Below, one piece after another: positions 48,136-56,119 of a stretch of 64,000 nt of DNA. The notes beneath the pieces were generated by a model that ran no database searches, was not told the origin of the DNA, and saw only the letters and a list, made by a program, of their open reading frames with translations. Source of the stretch: Vibrio sp. HA2012 (GTDB taxonomy: Bacteria; Pseudomonadota; Gammaproteobacteria; Enterobacterales; Vibrionaceae). Every line of letters begins with the position of its first letter. Within the stretch, counting starts at the first letter, position 1. The stretch lies in the NCBI RefSeq assembly GCF_002812955.1, contig NZ_PFXK01000001.1, forward strand, positions 372,001-436,000, in the 5' to 3' direction. Made by a program: the position numbers and the translations under genes.

Positions 48136-49437
48136 TTAACCAAAAAAGGCCCCGAATATTATTCCACTAATGGTTGCCATTACGACGACCAGACTGATAA
48201 ATACAATGGTTTTACGGCTTCCGAGTACGCTATGGATAACCAGCATATTCGGCAGACTTAATGCTGGCCCGGACAAAAGCAGAGCCAGTGCAGGACCTTT
48301 TCCCATACCATTTCCAATCAGCCCTTGCAGGATTGGCACTTCTGTCAGTGTAGCGAAATACATAAAGGCACCGGCAAAAGAAGCAAAGAAATTAGCCGAT
48401 AAGGAGTTTCCGCCAACAGCCTGCGAAACCCACTCAGAGGGAATAAGACCTTCATGCCCGACTCGTCCCAGCAATGCTCCGGCAATCAAAACACCGAATA
48501 ATAATAAGGGCATAATCTGTTTAGCGAATGCCCATGAAGATGAAAACCACTCTGACGCTTCACCTTTGTCAGTACTGGTAAAGACAGAGAGACCAATTAT
48601 CCCGGCAGAGAAAGCGAGTAAAGGTTGTGCTGGAAAAACCAGTGCCAACATGACAACAGCAATACCTGTCAGAGTAACTTTCCACCATGCCATATTGAAC
48701 CAGCGCACCAGAATGATACTCAGAGTAAATGCAAAAAGTGAGGTGACGACCCATTTAAAATGGTAGATGGTCGCCCAGATACCCGTAATTTCAGCCGGCT
48801 TTCCCCAGTTAGCAAAAACCAGAATACCAATCATAGAGGAAAAATAGAGGCCGTTTTGCCAGAGTGAACGTTTTACGTCTTCTTCCGGTAAAACCATCTG
48901 TGCTGCTGCTTTTTGGTTCTCTTCTTTGATAAAAATAAAATGCATCAACACACCAATAATGACACTGAAAACAATCGCTCCGATGGCTCGGGCAATACCC
49001 AGCTCACTGCCAAGAATCCGAGCTGTCAGGATAATGGCCAGTACGTTGATTGCCGGTCCCGAGTAGAGAAATGTTGTTGCGGGTCCCAGTCCTGCCCCCA
49101 TGCGGTAAATGCCGGTAAACAGCGGAAGAACCGTACAGGAACAAACGGCAAGAATAGAGCCCGAGACAGAAGCAACACCATAAGCCAGTATCTTATTGGC
49201 CTTGGCACCAAGATACTTCATAACAGATGCCTGACTGACAAAAACAGCGATCGCACCCGCAATAAAAAATGCAGGAATTAAACAGAGCAGTACATGTTCC
49301 TGGGCATACCACTTAGTCAGATACAGCGCTTCCATCACAGCATTATCAAAACGCTCAGTTCCGACAGGCAGATAGAAAAATATAAGAAATATACCAGTAA
49401 TAACCGTCAGTATTTTCCATTCAGATTTCCAGTTCAT
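48136..49437 (-). CDS. DUF318/ArsP-type permease
   Basis: A 433-residue permease of the YraQ/ArsP group. The conserved cysteine triad-like segment AVCSCTVLPLFTGIY near residue 98 and a second repeat with a MYFATLTEVPILQGLIG segment define the two halves; ArsP of other bacteria uses the equivalent cysteines to export trivalent organoarsenicals. About eight to ten helices are present. Between an ArsR regulator (27 bases upstream) and a thioredoxin (23 bases downstream). Confidence 0.85.
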   Translation of the reverse strand: MNWKSEWKILTVITGIFLIFFYLPVGTERFDNAVMEALYLTKWYAQEHVLLCLIPAFFIAGAIAVFVSQASVMKYLGAKANKILAYGVASVSGSILAVCSCTVLPLFTGIYRMGAGLGPATTFLYSGPAINVLAIILTARILGSELGIARAIGAIVFSVIIGVLMHFIFIKEENQKAAAQMVLPEEDVKRSLWQNGLYFSSMIGILVFANWGKPAEITGIWATIYHFKWVVTSLFAFTLSIILVRWFNMAWWKVTLTGIAVVMLALVFPAQPLLAFSAGIIGLSVFTSTDKGEASEWFSSSWAFAKQIMPLLLFGVLIAGALLGRVGHEGLIPSEWVSQAVGGNSLSANFFASFAGAFMYFATLTEVPILQGLIGNGMGKGPALALLLSGPALSLPNMLVIHSVLGSRKTIVFISLVVVMATISGIIFGAFFG

Positions 49438-49463
49438 ACCTCTTCTCCGTACCTGTGATTAAG

Positions 49464-49784
49464 TTAGCCGACTAAAGCAGTCTGTTCTGTTGCATGAGAG
49501 CTAATAATGGTTTCTATGCAACGCATAGACTGAAGAAGGCAGGGAACTTTTAACCGGTAAAAAACTTGTTTACCTCGTTTGTCGCTATCAATAATTCCGG
49601 CTTGTTTTAAGACAGAAAGATGTTTGGAAATAGTAGAGAAATCGGCATCAATACGTTCAACAAATTCACAGACACAACGCTCGCCATCGACCAGCTGTTC
49701 AGCCATCCAAAGGCGGGTAGGGTGGGCCAGAGCCTTAAGCACTCTGGCTTTTGCTTCGTATAATCGTTTATCTTTTTCGTTCAT
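49464..49784 (-). CDS. ArsR-family metalloregulator
   Basis: A 106-residue winged-helix repressor. The segment VKALAHPTRLWM-like (VLKALAHPTRLWMAEQLVDGERCVCEF) includes the CVC pair at the start of the recognition region that binds As(III) or other thiophilic metals in ArsR; the recognition helix is FSTISKHLSVLKQAGII. A C-terminal wing and helix follow. It leads the arsR-permease-trx operon and probably represses it. Confidence 0.93.
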   Translation of the reverse strand: MNEKDKRLYEAKARVLKALAHPTRLWMAEQLVDGERCVCEFVERIDADFSTISKHLSVLKQAGIIDSDKRGKQVFYRLKVPCLLQSMRCIETIISSHATEQTALVG

Positions 49785-49808
49785 ATTTTCCGTTCATAGC
49801 ATTTATTA

Positions 49809-49825
49809 TTTGCATATATGGCAAA
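49809..49825. promoter_or_regulatory. Candidate ArsR operator
   Basis: Inverted repeat TTTGC / GCAAA separated by 7 bases (49809-49813 with 49821-49825), ending 25 bases upstream of the arsR ATG, in the likely promoter region. Similar AT-rich dyads are bound by ArsR proteins. No experiment supports it. Confidence 0.45.
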
Positions 49826-49892
49826 ATAGCCAAGTATTAACAATAAATCAACATCTTTTCTGTATTTTGTGTTGATTACGCCAGACCGGTAA

Positions 49893-49915
49893 ATAAAAAA
49901 CCCGCCGAAGCGGGT
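49893..49915 (-). terminator. Terminator of the sodium:alanine symporter gene
   Basis: A 6-bp stem ACCCGC/GCGGGT (49900-49905 with 49910-49915) with a 4-base loop, followed on the minus strand by a T-rich run. Confidence 0.85.
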
Positions 49916-49944
49916 ATGTATTTAACCTGAATACGGGTCAGTGC

Positions 49945-51324
49945 TTAGCTTTCAGTAACCGTATCGTATTTCTTCAGTGAAGCCATTTGGCTAAAGAACT
50001 GTTTGGTCTCTTCTGCAACGACATTGCGCAGCATAATCAGACCGATCAGGTTAGGTATTGCCATCAGACCGTTAACAATATCGGCAATCAGCCAGATCAT
50101 ATCCAGTTTCAGAAATGCCCCGGATGCAACCAGTGCCAAAAAAATGATTTTGTATGGTAATACGGCTTTCGTTCCCATCAGGAATACTACGCAGCGTTCA
50201 CCATAGTAGTTCCAGCCCAAAATAGTGGTAAAGGCAAAAAACATCAGGCCAATAGATACCAGCATCGGACCGATAGTTTCAGAGCTCAGACCAACAGCAA
50301 AGGCATGTGTAGTCATCTCTGCTCCGGCGAAATCACTCTGCCATGCACCAGTAAGAATCAAAGCAAGGCCGGTCATAGTACAGATGATAATAGTATCAAA
50401 GAAGGTCCCCGTCATAGAGATCAGTCCCTGACGCACACAAGAATCTGTTTTTGCCGCTGCCGCCGCCATTGGCGCACTGCCCAAACCCGACTCATTAGAA
50501 AACACTCCCCGGGCGACACCGGACTGAATTGCAACCATAATGGTTGCCCCGAGGAAGCCGCCAGTTGCTGCGGTTTGTGTAAAGGCAGAAGTGATGACCA
50601 GCACGACAGCGTCCACCAGTTGATCTGCATTGGCAACCAGCACGCTCAGACAGGCCAGCACATAGAATACGGCCATTGCTGGAACTACTTTACCCGCAAC
50701 GTTTGCAATAGAACGGATACCACCTATAGTCACAAAAGCAACCAGCAGAGTCAGAAAAGCAGCAGCCACACCACGGGATAGCCCGAATGACAATTCAGAA
50801 GCATCAAGAATGGCGTTAACCTGAGGAAATGTACCGATACCAAAGCAGGCAACACCCAGAGCAAATACAGCGAACAGAGTTGCAAGAACCTTAGAACCGA
50901 CACCGTATTGAAGATAGAACATTGGGCCGCCAACCATTTGGCCTTTGTCATCTGTTTTTCTGTATTTTACCGCCAGCAGGCATTCTGCATATTTAGTTGC
51001 CATACCAAATACCGCTGCCAGCCACATCCAGAACAATGCGCCGGGACCACCCAGTTTAATTGCTGTCGCAACACCAACGATATTACCAGTACCTATGGTT
51101 GCCGACAGTGCAGTGCACAGTGCAGCAAAACTGGAAACATCACCCTGAGAACTGTTGGTGCTACTTTTACTGAACACTAACTTCAGAGCTGTAGGAAGAT
51201 GGCGGAATTGCAGAAGTCCGAGACGAAAAGTGAAATAAACACCGGTACCGACCAATAAGATCAACAGCGGAGGTCCCCAGACCAGACTATCAACAGTTTG
51301 TAAAAAAGATTGGAAGTTATTCAT
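49945..51324 (-). CDS. Sodium:alanine/glycine symporter (AGCS family)
   Basis: A 459-residue transporter with about eleven helices. Family motifs are TIGTGNIVGVATA near residue 75, GGPMFYLQYG near residue 130 and GVFSNESGLGSAPMAAAAAKTD near residue 270. Members cotransport alanine or glycine with Na+ or H+. The mRNA leader carries a tandem glycine riboswitch, so glycine is a likely substrate or signal. Single-gene unit ended by a clear terminator. Confidence 0.93.
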   Translation of the reverse strand: MNNFQSFLQTVDSLVWGPPLLILLVGTGVYFTFRLGLLQFRHLPTALKLVFSKSSTNSSQGDVSSFAALCTALSATIGTGNIVGVATAIKLGGPGALFWMWLAAVFGMATKYAECLLAVKYRKTDDKGQMVGGPMFYLQYGVGSKVLATLFAVFALGVACFGIGTFPQVNAILDASELSFGLSRGVAAAFLTLLVAFVTIGGIRSIANVAGKVVPAMAVFYVLACLSVLVANADQLVDAVVLVITSAFTQTAATGGFLGATIMVAIQSGVARGVFSNESGLGSAPMAAAAAKTDSCVRQGLISMTGTFFDTIIICTMTGLALILTGAWQSDFAGAEMTTHAFAVGLSSETIGPMLVSIGLMFFAFTTILGWNYYGERCVVFLMGTKAVLPYKIIFLALVASGAFLKLDMIWLIADIVNGLMAIPNLIGLIMLRNVVAEETKQFFSQMASLKKYDTVTES

Positions 51325-51467
51325 GATTTCCCCTTAAAAATAAATACGTTAAGGAGAAGAGGGAAAGGGGCGTGATCAAACAATCACACAACAGTAAGAA
51401 TAAGGGTCACTGAACAGATGTGAGAAAACACATTATCAGTTACCCAAAACACATAGTTAATTACTTT

Positions 51468-51703
51468 CCACTCCTCTGTCCTTTTGCCTGAGAGTTTCCT
51501 CCGATCTGACGATCAAAGTTGCTCCTTCGGCGGCTGGTTTATATCGTTCTGATATTTCAGCTCTCTCCAGAGGTTCCTCCAACTACAGTCCTTGTCTGGC
51601 CATTAGGCACCGACACCTGAAAGATTTACTTCTTCGGCGGACAAATGTCATACGTTTTAAGCAAAACGAAGGGCAGATGTCTCTCTCCTGCAGTCTTCAC
51701 CGG
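51468..51703 (-). ncRNA. Tandem glycine riboswitch
   Basis: The minus-strand leader contains two glycine aptamers. The first has GGAGAGA (near 51683-51690), CCGCCGAAGAAGTAAA and CTTTCAGG (near 51620-51640); the second has CTCTGGAGAGAGC, GCCGCCGAAGGAGCAA and CTCTCAGGCAAAAGGAC (near 51478-51575). These are the conserved elements of the Vibrio cholerae VC1422 riboswitch. An extra segment in the first aptamer is described in the findings. The expression platform should lie in the 140 bases before the symporter ATG. Confidence 0.9.
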
Positions 51704-51901
51704 AACAAATACCTGTATAGATAAGTATCACAGGTATTCTGTAGCGCGCATCCTACAAAAAAAATGAGCGCCTGTCAGCAAAGAATGTACTAATTGAACA
51801 AATAATCAGCGCAAGGAGAAGGGAATGGCAGGTAAACACGGAAAAAAAAGTGAAATTATATATAATTAGGCAATAAGCCCTGCTATATGGAGCAAAATAA
51901 G

Positions 51902-52060
51902 ATGACCCGATTATTTGCCATTGGTGTATTAATAGCACTGGCGGTGTTGTTATTCCGTTACCGGACTAATGAAAAAATTCAAACCGGTGTTATCATCGCA
52001 CTGATCACAGGGATTATGTTATATACCATCATCATAGTGATTAGCGAATTAATACGCTGA
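51902..52060 (+). CDS. Small membrane protein with two transmembrane helices
   Basis: A 52-residue protein. It begins MTRLFAIGVLIALAVLLFRYR (helix 1), followed by a short polar turn TNEKIQTG and a second helix to residue 47, ending ELIR. GGAG lies about 12 bases before the ATG. It precedes the coiled-coil membrane protein gene by 25 bases and is likely its operon partner. Function is unknown. Confidence 0.6.
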   Translation: MTRLFAIGVLIALAVLLFRYRTNEKIQTGVIIALITGIMLYTIIIVISELIR

Positions 52061-52085
52061 GCCGGATAACGTGGAGTTGTATTGA

Positions 52086-52829
52086 GTGAAAGATCTGAAT
52101 GGTCAGGATAACGTTGTTGTTATTGAAGAACGGGACAAACGGACTTATCTGTATATTATAGTTGCAGCGGTCTTTGGCCTTGCTATCGGAGGGCTTGCTG
52201 GGTCAATTGTCACCCAGAGCCGTTGGGAAACCGCTTATCACCAGTTACAGGAAAAACAGCAACAAAAGACTGAAGCGGTGATTTCTTCTGCTGACAAGCA
52301 GAAAGAACCTGCAACTTCGATAGATATTGATGCTATCGTGGATAAACGTGTGACCGAACAACTGGAATCAGAAGTCAGTATACTGAAAAAAGAATTTGAT
52401 GCACAACTTCTTGCTTCGCAGAAAATAGTAACTGAACTGGAGAAGGTGAATATTGAGCTGGAAACCAGAATCAAAGTACAGCAGGATTCCATAAAGCAAG
52501 AACAGGAAGAAAATGCTCAGTTACTACAGAAAACAGAGATGCAGGAAATGGTTTTTGAACGTTCCAGAGAATTGTTTCAACGGGAACTGAAGATCAAACA
52601 GGAACTGGAAAAACTGCAGCAGGAGCGGGAAGCACTAGAGCCACAAGTGCAACAATACCAAAAAGACTGTGATGCCTATCTTGAAGGTAATGACTGGGAT
52701 GTGGCAGAAGACTCTTGTGACAAGCATGATGAGGCCAATTCAAGACTGAGTCAGATTGATCAGATGATAGAAGTCCATAAGCTGGATCTTCGTCAAATCC
52801 AGCAAATTGCCGGAGAAATTGGCTTATAG
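52086..52829 (+). CDS. Membrane-anchored coiled-coil protein
   Basis: A 247-residue protein of unknown function. A short N-terminal tail is followed by one membrane helix (about 21-43: YIIVAAVFGLAIGGLAGSIV), a linker, and a long charged coiled coil (about 85-190) rich in Glu, Gln and Lys heptads. Two cysteines lie in the late segment DCDAYLEGNDWDVAEDSCDKHDE. The GTG start has GGAG upstream. It is convergent with the efflux operon, only 12 bases from its last stop. Confidence 0.65.
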   Translation: MKDLNGQDNVVVIEERDKRTYLYIIVAAVFGLAIGGLAGSIVTQSRWETAYHQLQEKQQQKTEAVISSADKQKEPATSIDIDAIVDKRVTEQLESEVSILKKEFDAQLLASQKIVTELEKVNIELETRIKVQQDSIKQEQEENAQLLQKTEMQEMVFERSRELFQRELKIKQELEKLQQEREALEPQVQQYQKDCDAYLEGNDWDVAEDSCDKHDEANSRLSQIDQMIEVHKLDLRQIQQIAGEIGL

Positions 52830-52841
52830 ATTTTGGAACCG

Positions 52842-53996
52842 TTAATATTTCACGGCCTGACTGATGGGGGATTGTTGCTGCCGGCGGTACGAGTAGCAGG
52901 CAACGCTCCCCCAACCAATAACCTGTCCCCACAATAGTGTCCACTGAGGGAGTATTTGGGAAAACTCTGCTCCCATCTGGTTAACCGCCATCATGCTCTG
53001 AATAGCCGGTGTACTGGGAAACAGGCAACTCAGCCAGATTACGGGCTCAGGTATGGCTTCCAGGGGCCAGATAAAGCCAGCACTGAATATTAAGGGCATT
53101 GAACTGATTAACACGACAAAAGTGACAAGTTCCCTTCTGGGTAACAAGGCTCCCAGCCAGACCCCGATACAGGCACTGCTGATAAAAAACGGAGCCAGTA
53201 ACCGCAGGATTAGAAAACTGTCAGCCAACTGATTAATCTGGTAGAAATCAAAGCTGAAACCAAAGTAAAACATGGCCAAAAGGTAATAGATACAAACCAG
53301 TAATCCTATCCTTATGCTCAACAGTTTTACGGGACAAACTTTTTTCCAGTATCCGTTCCCGTACTTCTCTGTTCCGCCCATCAGACCGGCTCCCATAGCC
53401 AGAGTCTGCTGTAGGATCAGGATAAATACCCCCGGAATAACATAATCAACATAGCCGAGCACAGGGTTAAACACCGGCTTCATATTAACCTGGATCTGAG
53501 AGTACTGTTCCTGAGCAGAGGCTAGTGGTTCCCCCTCCATCAGTAAACGCAATACCTTAGCTTTGGCTCCTAAGGTAGCACCAGCCTGTGCAAGTCCCTG
53601 AACAATCGTGCCGTAGACCAGAAAATAAGAGGCATCTCCCGCATAGGCAAGCACCGGACTTTTCCCCAGTAACAGGTCACGATAAAAGTGTTCGGGTATG
53701 ACCAGAATGCCCCGAACTTCCCGGTTAAGAAACTGCTGCTTCGCCTGCTCAACCGTGTAAGCATGTTTAATGATCTTTACCTGTGGTGTCGCATTGACCA
53801 TTCGCTCTAACTGACGGCTGAGTGCACTGTTATCCAGATTAACCAGAGTAATTTCCTGCTCTGTCGGCACCTGATGGATATAAGGCAACGGATACAGGAA
53901 CGAGTAAAAAATGACGCCACCAAATACAGTAAGCAAAATCACCGGATTGCGGAAGATGGCCAGTAGTTCTTTTTTTGCCAAATCAGTCAGACTCAT
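52842..53996 (-). CDS. ABC-2 type permease (second of two)
   Basis: A 384-residue permease of the YhiI/YbhS-like class: one N-terminal helix (about 18-36), a large periplasmic region (about 40-180), and five helices in the C-terminal half. The late segment FIWPLEAIPEPVIWLSCLFPSTPAIQSMM is typical of ABC-2 permeases in drug or lipid efflux systems. It overlaps the upstream permease by 14 bases. No ATPase gene follows; the next gene on this side is convergent. Confidence 0.88.
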   Translation of the reverse strand: MSLTDLAKKELLAIFRNPVILLTVFGGVIFYSFLYPLPYIHQVPTEQEITLVNLDNSALSRQLERMVNATPQVKIIKHAYTVEQAKQQFLNREVRGILVIPEHFYRDLLLGKSPVLAYAGDASYFLVYGTIVQGLAQAGATLGAKAKVLRLLMEGEPLASAQEQYSQIQVNMKPVFNPVLGYVDYVIPGVFILILQQTLAMGAGLMGGTEKYGNGYWKKVCPVKLLSIRIGLLVCIYYLLAMFYFGFSFDFYQINQLADSFLILRLLAPFFISSACIGVWLGALLPRRELVTFVVLISSMPLIFSAGFIWPLEAIPEPVIWLSCLFPSTPAIQSMMAVNQMGAEFSQILPQWTLLWGQVIGWGSVACYSYRRQQQSPISQAVKY

Positions 53997-55140
53997 GTTG
54001 AATCTCCTGATATTTAAGATGTTTTCTGATCAGTAACACCATTAGGAAAAAAGGCAGAAGATATCCCAGTATCGGAGGGGTAAATCGAAGGATAGTTTGC
54101 CATGGCGCGACACCGTAACTAAATTGTTCAATTTGCGCCTCAATATAATAGCTGACTGGCAGGAAACTCCGCCATACCTGAGCAAGAAAGGGCATATCTG
54201 TTGCCGGAAAAGTTACCCCCATAAAGGCAAAACTTGGCGCGGTAAAAACCGCTGAAAAACTCATTGCACGGGCGGGATCCCATGTCAGAAAGAAGAATAA
54301 GCACCCCATAATCATAGCTGCGATCGCTGTTAAAAACTGTGCATACAGTAAAGGCAACAGACTTCCTGCTAATGGCCATTTTAAACCAAGAGAGAACCAG
54401 AGTAAGAAAATATATCCCAGTAACAGATATACAGGCAGATAACATGCACAAAGTGAAATGAGCCGCCGAACCGGCCGGGCACCAAACATGGCCACTAATC
54501 CATAAATCCGGTCATTGGCGCTTAAAAACAATATAGTCGTCACTACAATAAATATTTGCCACAATGCGGGGATAATGGCTGAGACCAGAAACTGAGCATA
54601 GTTAGAATTCAGGTTAAATAAGGGGGTGATCTGATTACGGACAGTCACCGTTTTACCCTGAGCACTCAGTATAGACATTTTTCCTTTTGACAGTTGTTTC
54701 TGTATTCCTGCCTGAGCACTGAACGTGCCGGCAGCCAGATTGACAGCACTGTTAATCAGCTTACCGATTAAGATGTACTGACTGTTATAAAAAACGGAAA
54801 TACGGGGTGGAGTATTAAGATACACATCCCGTTCAAAATGCCGGGGAATCACTACATAAGCATATATTTCACCAGCTACCAACGCAGTTTTAGCCTCGGG
54901 AACAGAGACATAATACCGGTCTGCCTGCATTACTGAAGTCGCATCAAGTTCCCGGACCAGTGTTTGCGAAAGAGGGCTTTTTTCCAGATCAACAATACCG
55001 ACAGGCAAATCCCGGATCAACCCTTGAGAGAAAATCCACCAAAGTATAAAGCCCAGAAGCACAGGCAACCAGGTCAGTGAAGATAACAGCCATTTATCAT
55101 TAGCCAGAACATGCCACTGATTGGGTTTTATATTCTGCAT
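53983..55140 (-). CDS. ABC-2 type permease (first of two)
   Basis: A 385-residue permease with the same topology as its neighbour: an N-terminal helix (about 22-38), a periplasmic section and five C-terminal helices, with the segment FMGVTFPATDMPFLAQVWRSFLPVSYYIEAQ late in the protein. The pair resembles YbhR/YbhS. It starts 4 bases after the HlyD-type gene and overlaps the second permease by 14 bases, so the proteins should assemble as a heterodimer. Confidence 0.88.
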   Translation of the reverse strand: MQNIKPNQWHVLANDKWLLSSLTWLPVLLGFILWWIFSQGLIRDLPVGIVDLEKSPLSQTLVRELDATSVMQADRYYVSVPEAKTALVAGEIYAYVVIPRHFERDVYLNTPPRISVFYNSQYILIGKLINSAVNLAAGTFSAQAGIQKQLSKGKMSILSAQGKTVTVRNQITPLFNLNSNYAQFLVSAIIPALWQIFIVVTTILFLSANDRIYGLVAMFGARPVRRLISLCACYLPVYLLLGYIFLLWFSLGLKWPLAGSLLPLLYAQFLTAIAAMIMGCLFFFLTWDPARAMSFSAVFTAPSFAFMGVTFPATDMPFLAQVWRSFLPVSYYIEAQIEQFSYGVAPWQTILRFTPPILGYLLPFFLMVLLIRKHLKYQEIQHESD

Positions 55141-55144
55141 ATGA

Positions 55145-56119
55145 TTACAGCTCTACAGCAACACTCATTCCGGTCCGGAATTCATCCGATGACTCAACCG
55201 GTCTGGCTTCGACTTCGAAGGTTCTCAAATCAAAGCCCTGTGATGCATCAGTAGAACGCCAAGTGGCAAAATCCCCCATAACGGCGATATGACTGACTTC
55301 AAACAAAACTTCTTTATCTAACGCAGGCAGATAAGCCGAAAATGTATCGCCTTTACGGAAATATTTCAGCCAATCTTCCCGAACATTGAATATTGCCCAG
55401 CAGTCCTGTGTATCAATCACAGTAACGACGGGAAAACCCTGTGGTGCCAGTTCGCCGCTATTCAGTAACACCTGAGACACTTCACCATTAAACCAGCTCT
55501 TTATACGGGTATCTGCTGCATAGGCTTCGATCTCAGCAACAGCACCTTCAGCCATACGTGCTTTTTCACTGGCAGCCTGAATGGTTTCTGAACGCGCCCC
55601 TTCCTGTGTCATCTGATACATCTGGTAAGCAGCACTTTCAGTATACCTGGCTGCTTGCCATTGAGTCAGGGCTTCATCACGCTTTTGCTCAGCAATCACA
55701 CCTTCCTTATACAGGTTGTCTACCCTGCGATAGGTTTTTTCTGCAAGCAGGGCGGCAGTCTGAGCTTTTTTCCACTGATCTTCAGCCGCCTTTTTCTGTT
55801 GTTCTCTGGCCCCGTTCTCTGCTTCCTGAGCCAGCGCACCTGCCGCCGCTTTTCCAGCCAGAGCCTGTGCCAGCTTCGCATCGATTTCAGGGCTGTAGAG
55901 AGTAAAGATCAGATCTCCTTTCTCTACCTGATCCCCTTTTTGTACCATAACTTTATCGATACGCCCGGCAACTTTAGACGAAATACTGTACTGCTGCGCT
56001 TCTATTTGCCCCTGTATCCGGATTGGTTTAGGCTGATGTGCCAGATAAAAGCTGTATCCTATCCAGCCGGCAACGGAAAGAACGCTAACCGCAATAATAG
56101 CAGGCTTAACTATTTTCAT
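55145..56119 (-). CDS. HlyD-family periplasmic adaptor
   Basis: A 324-residue membrane fusion protein. One N-terminal membrane anchor (about 7-26) is followed by a lipoyl half-domain (ISSKVAGRIDKVMVQKGDQVEKGDLIFTLYS), a long alpha-helical hairpin (about 85-185) and the second lipoyl and beta-barrel parts. Its ATG overlaps the end of the TolC-family gene by 4 bases. It should bridge the inner-membrane permeases and the outer-membrane channel. Confidence 0.92.
   Translation of the reverse strand: MKIVKPAIIAVSVLSVAGWIGYSFYLAHQPKPIRIQGQIEAQQYSISSKVAGRIDKVMVQKGDQVEKGDLIFTLYSPEIDAKLAQALAGKAAAGALAQEAENGAREQQKKAAEDQWKKAQTAALLAEKTYRRVDNLYKEGVIAEQKRDEALTQWQAARYTESAAYQMYQMTQEGARSETIQAASEKARMAEGAVAEIEAYAADTRIKSWFNGEVSQVLLNSGELAPQGFPVVTVIDTQDCWAIFNVREDWLKYFRKGDTFSAYLPALDKEVLFEVSHIAVMGDFATWRSTDASQGFDLRTFEVEARPVESSDEFRTGMSVAVEL

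Noticed and set aside
51753..51938. 61-residue minus-strand frame beside the glycine riboswitch
   Set aside because: It is the reverse of the start of the small membrane protein gene at 51902 and the riboswitch 5' region; no ribosome site and no family character.
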